64,000 bases of DNA, from NCBI RefSeq assembly GCF_040050925.1, contig NZ_CP157390.1, positions 1,054,001 to 1,118,000 of the forward strand, given 5' to 3'. The position numbers and the translations under genes were made by a program. This document shows, piece after piece, positions 59,712-64,000 of this stretch. Each line of letters starts with the position of its first letter. The first letter of the stretch is position 1. The notes below the pieces were generated by a model. The model had not been told where the DNA came from. It searched no databases and saw only the letters and a list, made by a program, of their open reading frames with translations. The stretch is from Leifsonia sp. NPDC080035 (GTDB lineage Bacteria; Actinomycetota; Actinomycetes; Actinomycetales; Microbacteriaceae).

Positions 59712-60470
59712 TTAACCGCGCCGCCAGTACGCGTAGCGGGAGGCCGGGCGGAACCCGAGCGTCTCGTAGAGCGTGCTCGCCGGGCCGTTGTCCGCCAGCA
59801 CCTGCAGCCACAGCCGCTCCACGCCGCGCGCCGCGGCCTCGGCCGCCAGCGCCGCGGCCAGGGCGCGGGCGTGCCCGCGCCGACGGGCCTCCGGCCGGGT
59901 CGCCACGGCGTACAGTCCGCCCCAGTCGTCCACGAGGGCGAGCCGGGCGACGGCGTCCGGGGCGTCGGCGTCGCCGGTCCAGGCGTACAGGGCGGGACCG
60001 CCGGCGAGGATGCGCTCCACGATCGCGCGCTCGGGCTCGCCGCCGCGGCCGTCCACACTCCACCAGGTGTCGAGCCAGCCGTCGCTCGGGCTCTCGGCGA
60101 TGGCGACCGCACCGGCCGCGCCTCCCCCGGACGCCTCGACGTCCCGTGCCGGCGCCGGCGCCGACGCGACCAGGATCGCGGTCTCCGAGTGCTCGCGGTA
60201 CCCGCGGGACCTCAGCAGCGTCGTCAGCCCCTCCGGGCTCGCCGGGCTCACCTGGAACACGCACGGCAGGCCGCGCCCCGCGTACCAGTCCTCGGCCGCC
60301 TCCACCGCCGGAGCGAGCGAGCGCGGCTCCCCGGACGCCAGCACCGAGTTCGCGCGGTTCGTGACGCCGCCGGAGGCCCGGAGCGTCCACCCGTCGAGCG
60401 GCTCCCGCTCGAGCGCGGGCCAGCCGCGGTCGGCCAGGCGGTCGAGGAGCGCGGGCGCGACGGTGTCCAT
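59712..60470 (-). CDS. GNAT-family N-acetyltransferase
   Basis: 252 aa. The N-terminal half (about 1-120) is a degenerate domain with a GWTLRASGG start; the C-terminal GNAT has LYAVATRPEARRRGHARALA (acetyl-CoA loop) and VLADNGPASTLYETLGF. Such two-part proteins are common in actinobacteria. Substrate unknown. Confidence 0.87.
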   Translation of the reverse strand: MDTVAPALLDRLADRGWPALEREPLDGWTLRASGGVTNRANSVLASGEPRSLAPAVEAAEDWYAGRGLPCVFQVSPASPEGLTTLLRSRGYREHSETAILVASAPAPARDVEASGGGAAGAVAIAESPSDGWLDTWWSVDGRGGEPERAIVERILAGGPALYAWTGDADAPDAVARLALVDDWGGLYAVATRPEARRRGHARALAAALAAEAAARGVERLWLQVLADNGPASTLYETLGFRPASRYAYWRRG

Positions 60471-60541
60471 CAGCCGAACCTAGCGGATGCCGCGCGGACC
60501 GACGCTGCCCAAGCGATCGCGGGCGGCGTACCGTGCGTGGC

Positions 60542-60847
60542 ATGACCGAGACCGCGATGGATCCGCTCCCACCCGCCGAGATCAGCGCGCTGAGCGCCAA
60601 GACGATCGCGCACGTCATCCACTACCGCCGGAAGACGTACGTGACCAAGCCGAGTGAGGGCTACGCACTGCTGAAGCGCATCCGCACGCTGCTGCGCGAC
60701 GGCACCACCGACCTCGTGCCGCTGGTGCATCGCGACGGCTTCGTGTGGCTGGCGGTCGGCCCCGACATCCCGATCGCGATCGACGAGGTGGAGGCGGACG
60801 AGGGCCACAGCGAGAAGCACACGCTCAAGCGGCTCGGCCTGGACTGA
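60542..60847 (+). CDS. Conserved hypothetical protein, 101 aa
   Basis: Small soluble protein. IAHVIHYRRKTYVTKPSEGY and GHSEKHTLKRLGLD are visible blocks; I know no domain name. ATG 60542 is used; a GTG at 60533 adds three residues. Divergent from the GNAT gene by 71 bp. Confidence 0.65.
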   Translation: MTETAMDPLPPAEISALSAKTIAHVIHYRRKTYVTKPSEGYALLKRIRTLLRDGTTDLVPLVHRDGFVWLAVGPDIPIAIDEVEADEGHSEKHTLKRLGLD

Positions 60848-60875
60848 CCGAGCCGCCTGGCGTGACGCGCGCGGG

Positions 60876-61853
60876 CTATGCTCCCGCGATCTGCAGCAGC
60901 TCCCGGGCGGCGGGGCTGAGCGGGACGGGCGGCAGCGCCGGGATGGACCCGGTGTCGGCCGGCCCCGCGTTCGCGGCGAATTCGCGCAGCCACGGCAGCA
61001 GGTCCGGTCCGAGGTCGTCGCGGGCGACGGCGAGCTGCACGATCGCCTTCAGGTAGTCCAGCCGGTCACCCGTGTCGTAGCGGCGACCGCGGAAGACGAC
61101 GCCGTGCACGCCGCCGGTCCACGCGGGTGCCGACGCCAGCCCTTCGAGCGCATCGGTGAGCTGGATCTCGCCGCCCTTGCCGGGAGGCGTCTTCTCCAGG
61201 ATGTCGAAGATCTCCGGGCGCAGCACGTAGCGGCCGATCACCGCGTAGTTCGACGGTGCGTTCTCCCTGCTCGGCTTCTCGACGAGCCCGGTGATCCGGA
61301 CGACGTCCTCCTCCTCGGTCTCGACCACCGCGGCGGCGCCGTACAGGTGGATGGACTCCGGCGGCACCTCCATCAGCGCGACGACCGTGGTGTTCAGCGT
61401 CTGCTGGACGTGCAGCATCCTGCTGAGCAGCGGGTCGCGCGCGTCGATGATGTCGTCGCCGAGCAGCACCGCGAACGGCTCGCGGCCGACGTGCATCTTG
61501 GCGCGCAGCACGGCGTGGCCGAGGCCCTTGGGGTCGCCCTGCCGCACGTAGTGCAGGTCGGCAAGGGAGGTCGAGTAGCTGACCTTGAGGAGGCGGTCGG
61601 TGTCGCCCTTCCTGGCGAGCGTGTCCTCCAGCTCGGCGTTCCGGTCGAAGTGGTTCTCGAGCGCGTTCTTGTTGCGCCCGGTCACCATCAGCACGTCGTG
61701 CAGGCCGCTGGAGACGGCCTCCTCCACGACGTACTGGATCGCCGGCTTGTCGACGACCGGCAGCATCTCCTTCGGCATGGCCTTGGTCGCGGGCAGGAAG
61801 CGGGTGCCGAGCCCCGCAGCGGGGATCACGGCCTTCGTCACATAACTGGTCAT
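60876..61853 (-). CDS. galU: UTP-glucose-1-phosphate uridylyltransferase
   Basis: 325 aa. Nucleotide loop AAGLGTRFLPATKAMPKEML, VDKPAIQYVVEEA, LGDDIID and VEKPSRENAPSNYAVIGRY are GalU signatures. It makes UDP-glucose, the substrate of the UDP-glucose dehydrogenase 41 nt upstream in the same direction. About 35 extra C-terminal residues. Confidence 0.94.
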   Translation of the reverse strand: MTSYVTKAVIPAAGLGTRFLPATKAMPKEMLPVVDKPAIQYVVEEAVSSGLHDVLMVTGRNKNALENHFDRNAELEDTLARKGDTDRLLKVSYSTSLADLHYVRQGDPKGLGHAVLRAKMHVGREPFAVLLGDDIIDARDPLLSRMLHVQQTLNTTVVALMEVPPESIHLYGAAAVVETEEEDVVRITGLVEKPSRENAPSNYAVIGRYVLRPEIFDILEKTPPGKGGEIQLTDALEGLASAPAWTGGVHGVVFRGRRYDTGDRLDYLKAIVQLAVARDDLGPDLLPWLREFAANAGPADTGSIPALPPVPLSPAARELLQIAGA

Positions 61854-61894
61854 CGATGGTCCTCTTTCTGGCGTGGTCGAGCGGGTCGCGGTGG

Positions 61895-63298
61895 TCAGCG
61901 GACGGCGGCGAGCTCGGCCAGGTCGTCGGCCAGCGGGGCACCCTCCGGCACGCGGCCCATGCCGCGCACGGACCAGCCGGCCGCGGTCCAGGCGCCGGCG
62001 TCGAGGCAGTTGCGGGCGTCAATCACGGTGCGGCCGCGGACGAGGGAGCGGAGCTCGGCGGGGTCCGCGTTCGTGAACTCGTCCCACTCGGTGAGCACGA
62101 CCGTGAGGTCGGCGTCCTCGATCGCCTCGTGCAGCGAGTCCGCGTAGCCGAGGGTCGGGAACAGCCGCTGCGCGGTCGCTCGGGCCTCCGGGTCGTAGAC
62201 GACCACCTGTGCGCCGCGCAGGTGCAGGGCCGCGGCGACGTTCAGCGCCGGGGAGTCGCGCACGTCGTCGGTGTGCGGTTTGAAGGCCGCGCCGAGCACG
62301 CCGATCCTGCGGTTCAGGACGGAGCCGCCGAGCGCCTGCAGCGCCAGGTCGATGACCCGCTGGCGACGGCCCATGTTGATCTCGTCCACCTGCTGCAGCA
62401 GTCCGACGGCGCTGTGCGCGCCCAGCTCGTTGGAGCGGTGCATCAGCGCGCGGATGTCCTTCGGGAGGCAGCCGCCGCCGAAGCCGAGGCCCGCGTTCAA
62501 GAAGCGCCGGCCGATCCGCGCGTCGTGCCCGAGAGCGTCCGCGAGCAGCGAGACATCCGCTCCTGCGACATCGCACAGCTCGGCGATGGCGTTGATGAAC
62601 GAGATCTTCGTTGCGAGGAACGCGTTGGCGCTCACCTTCACCAGCTCCGCGGTGGGCAGGTCGGCGACGATCACCGGCGAACCGTCCGCGATCGGCTTCG
62701 CGTACACGCGGCGCAGCAGCGCCTCGGCACGGGCGGACGCGCCGCCGAAGACGAGGCGGTCAGGCGAGAGGGTGTCCTCGACGGCCTTGCCCTCGCGCAG
62801 GAACTCCGGGTTCCAGACGAGTTCGGCCTGCACGCCGGCCGGGGCCGCGTCCGCGACGATCGCCCGCAGCCGGGCGCCGGTCCCGACCGGCACCGTCGAC
62901 TTGCCGACGATGAGCGCGTCGTGGGTGAGGTTCTCCGCGATCCCGCGCGCCGCCGCCTCCACATAGGAGAGGTTCGCCGCGAACGAGCCGGACTGCTGCG
63001 GCGTCCCGACGCAGATGAAGTGGACGTCGGAGACGGCGACCGCCTCGGCGATGTCGGTGGTGAACGTGAGCCGGCCTGCGGCGACGTTCGAACGGATCAG
63101 CTCGGGCAGGCCGGGCTCGAAGAACGGCGCGCGGCCCTCCTTCAGCTCCTCGACCTTGCGCGGGTCGGTGTCGACGCCGATCACGTCGAAGCCGAGCTCT
63201 GCCATCGCTGCGGCGTGGGTAGCGCCCAGGTAACCGGTGCCGATCACGCTGATGCGGGGAGCCGGCTGGTCCTTCTGGGCCTTCTTGGTGGTGGTCAT
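61895..63298 (-). CDS. ugd: UDP-glucose 6-dehydrogenase
   Basis: 467 aa. Rossmann start VIGTGYLGATHAAAMA, catalytic Cys277 in GFGGGCLPKDIRA, Lys in NAFLATKISFINA. It oxidises UDP-glucose to UDP-glucuronate for exopolysaccharide. ATG 63298 is chosen because AAAGGACC precedes it. With galU and the GH26 gene it forms one minus-strand run. Confidence 0.94.
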   Translation of the reverse strand: MTTTKKAQKDQPAPRISVIGTGYLGATHAAAMAELGFDVIGVDTDPRKVEELKEGRAPFFEPGLPELIRSNVAAGRLTFTTDIAEAVAVSDVHFICVGTPQQSGSFAANLSYVEAAARGIAENLTHDALIVGKSTVPVGTGARLRAIVADAAPAGVQAELVWNPEFLREGKAVEDTLSPDRLVFGGASARAEALLRRVYAKPIADGSPVIVADLPTAELVKVSANAFLATKISFINAIAELCDVAGADVSLLADALGHDARIGRRFLNAGLGFGGGCLPKDIRALMHRSNELGAHSAVGLLQQVDEINMGRRQRVIDLALQALGGSVLNRRIGVLGAAFKPHTDDVRDSPALNVAAALHLRGAQVVVYDPEARATAQRLFPTLGYADSLHEAIEDADLTVVLTEWDEFTNADPAELRSLVRGRTVIDARNCLDAGAWTAAGWSVRGMGRVPEGAPLADDLAELAAVR

Positions 63299-63324
63299 GT
63301 CCGGTCCTTTCGTGTGCGGCCTGG

Positions 63325-64000
63325 TCAGCCGGCCGGGGTGAGGGTGAAGTCGTCCTCCGGCCTGGTGAGGCCGGTGATGAACGCCGAGAGGGTGTCGGCG
63401 CGGGAATCGATGCGCCAGTCGTTGGTGGCGCGGACGCCTTCGACGTAACTGGTGACGGCGAGGTTGAACCAGGAGAAGCCGATGATGTCGGAGTTCTCGG
63501 GTTTCGCGAGGCTGTCGAAGAAGGAGGTGATCCAGGTGGCCTTGTGGCCTCCGGTCTCCGACGCTCCGACCTCCGCGAGGATGATCGGTTTCGCGGTCAT
63601 CGCCCTCAACTCCTTCAGACTCGCGGAGAACGTGTAGTCGAAGCTGAAGTCGTTGTCGGACTTGTACGGCGGCCGCATGTAGCCGGAGAGGCCGACCCAG
63701 TCGACGTAGTCGTCGCCGGGGTAGAGACCGGCCAGGTAGCCGTCCGCCTTGTGGGTGGCGGGCAGGTTGTTGACGATGTTCGGCGCCCACACCCAGATCA
63801 CCAGCTTGTTCGCGCCCTCCTGCTGGAACACGTCGTGCACGTGGCGCCACATCTTCACGTAATCGCCGACGTTGTTGCCGTTGATGGATTTGCCCTGACC
63901 GTCGGTCTCCGACCACGGGTACCAGATACCGTTCATCTCGTGGTCGAGGCGGATGGCGAGGGGCAGCCCGGTGGCGACCACATCCTTCGCGTACTGGTGC
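63325..64000 (-). CDS. GH26-type glycosidase (N-terminus outside window)
   Basis: The visible 220 or so C-terminal residues include RLDHEMNGIWYPWSE (GH26 acid/base glutamate in HEMNG) and PIILAEVGASE (nucleophile glutamate). That is the endo-mannanase/lichenase family pattern. The N-terminus lies beyond base 64000. Next to ugd and galU, it probably trims or processes an exopolysaccharide made here. Confidence 0.85.
   Translation of the reverse strand, partial: HQYAKDVVATGLPLAIRLDHEMNGIWYPWSETDGQGKSINGNNVGDYVKMWRHVHDVFQQEGANKLVIWVWAPNIVNNLPATHKADGYLAGLYPGDDYVDWVGLSGYMRPPYKSDNDFSFDYTFSASLKELRAMTAKPIILAEVGASETGGHKATWITSFFDSLAKPENSDIIGFSWFNLAVTSYVEGVRATNDWRIDSRADTLSAFITGLTRPEDDFTLTPAG

Noticed and set aside
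1..64000. tRNA, rRNA, CRISPR, insertion sequences, prophage or integrase genes
   Set aside because: No cloverleaf with CCA-like end, regular spacer array, transposase or integrase motif was seen on reading; a tRNAscan or ISfinder run would settle it.

Overview
The window is about 70% G+C, packed with short intergenic gaps, GTGA/ATGA stop-start overlaps and frequent GTG starts. Together with the gene content (LAXTG sorting signal, DUF3052, septum-formation domain, Eis-like acetyltransferase, YhgE/Pip) this points to a high-GC actinobacterium, most likely a Leifsonia-like member of the Microbacteriaceae. I saw no tRNA, rRNA, CRISPR array, insertion sequence or prophage.

Layout. 1-6794 (minus): a phosphonate cluster, phnD-phnC-phnE(fused) followed by an FAD oxidoreductase, a phosphonatase-like HAD hydrolase and a zinc alcohol dehydrogenase cut by the window edge, with a divergent amidohydrolase. 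8200-11193: tryptophan degradation kynA-kynU with a PaaX-type regulator. 11208-12163: purS-purQ, with purL 8 kb away at 20334. Between them lie a secreted trypsin-like protease, a zinc-independent ribosomal protein L36 behind a Zur-box-like site, an XRE/MLTR regulator with a 27-bp palindrome, ilvD, and a large LAXTG-anchored lectin/Ig-like surface protein with a pentanucleotide repeat upstream.

22740-30864: a lipoprotein, an EamA exporter, a two-gene LLM flavin monooxygenase/reductase operon, a lower-GC insert (HxlR regulator plus haloalkane-dehalogenase-like hydrolase), a processive glycosyltransferase, and ohr with two interlocked inverted repeats just before its start codon. 30904-37709: membrane protein, chorismate mutase-SDR pair, FtsX-type ABC exporter, Eis-like acetyltransferase, purA. 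37839-41859: a toxin-antitoxin-like pair divergent from a tetR-(P-loop-less ABC protein)-yhgE operon. 41962-48951: phosphodiesterase-DUF3052, TrmH methyltransferase, GH25 lysozyme, NagD-like phosphatase, and pyrE followed by a septum-formation-domain protein. 49039-55863: xthA, ssuBAC sulfonate importer, SRPBCC proteins, SDR, AlkD-like glycosylase. 56337-59532: DUF6421-SDR-threonine aldolase operon. 60876-64000: galU, UDP-glucose dehydrogenase and a GH26 glycosidase, the edge of a likely exopolysaccharide locus.

The most unusual non-coding signal is a family of intergenic palindromic repeats. Four copies (about 8083, 22655, 23526, 41871) share a three-arm design: two direct copies of a GAGTACGCAGA/GCGGA arm separated by a TCGC-CGAAA spacer, then the inverted arm. 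Arms 1 and 2 can therefore each pair with arm 3. Four further long inverted repeats (29996, 35013, 43235, 45674) sit in the same kind of gene-end position and may be relatives.
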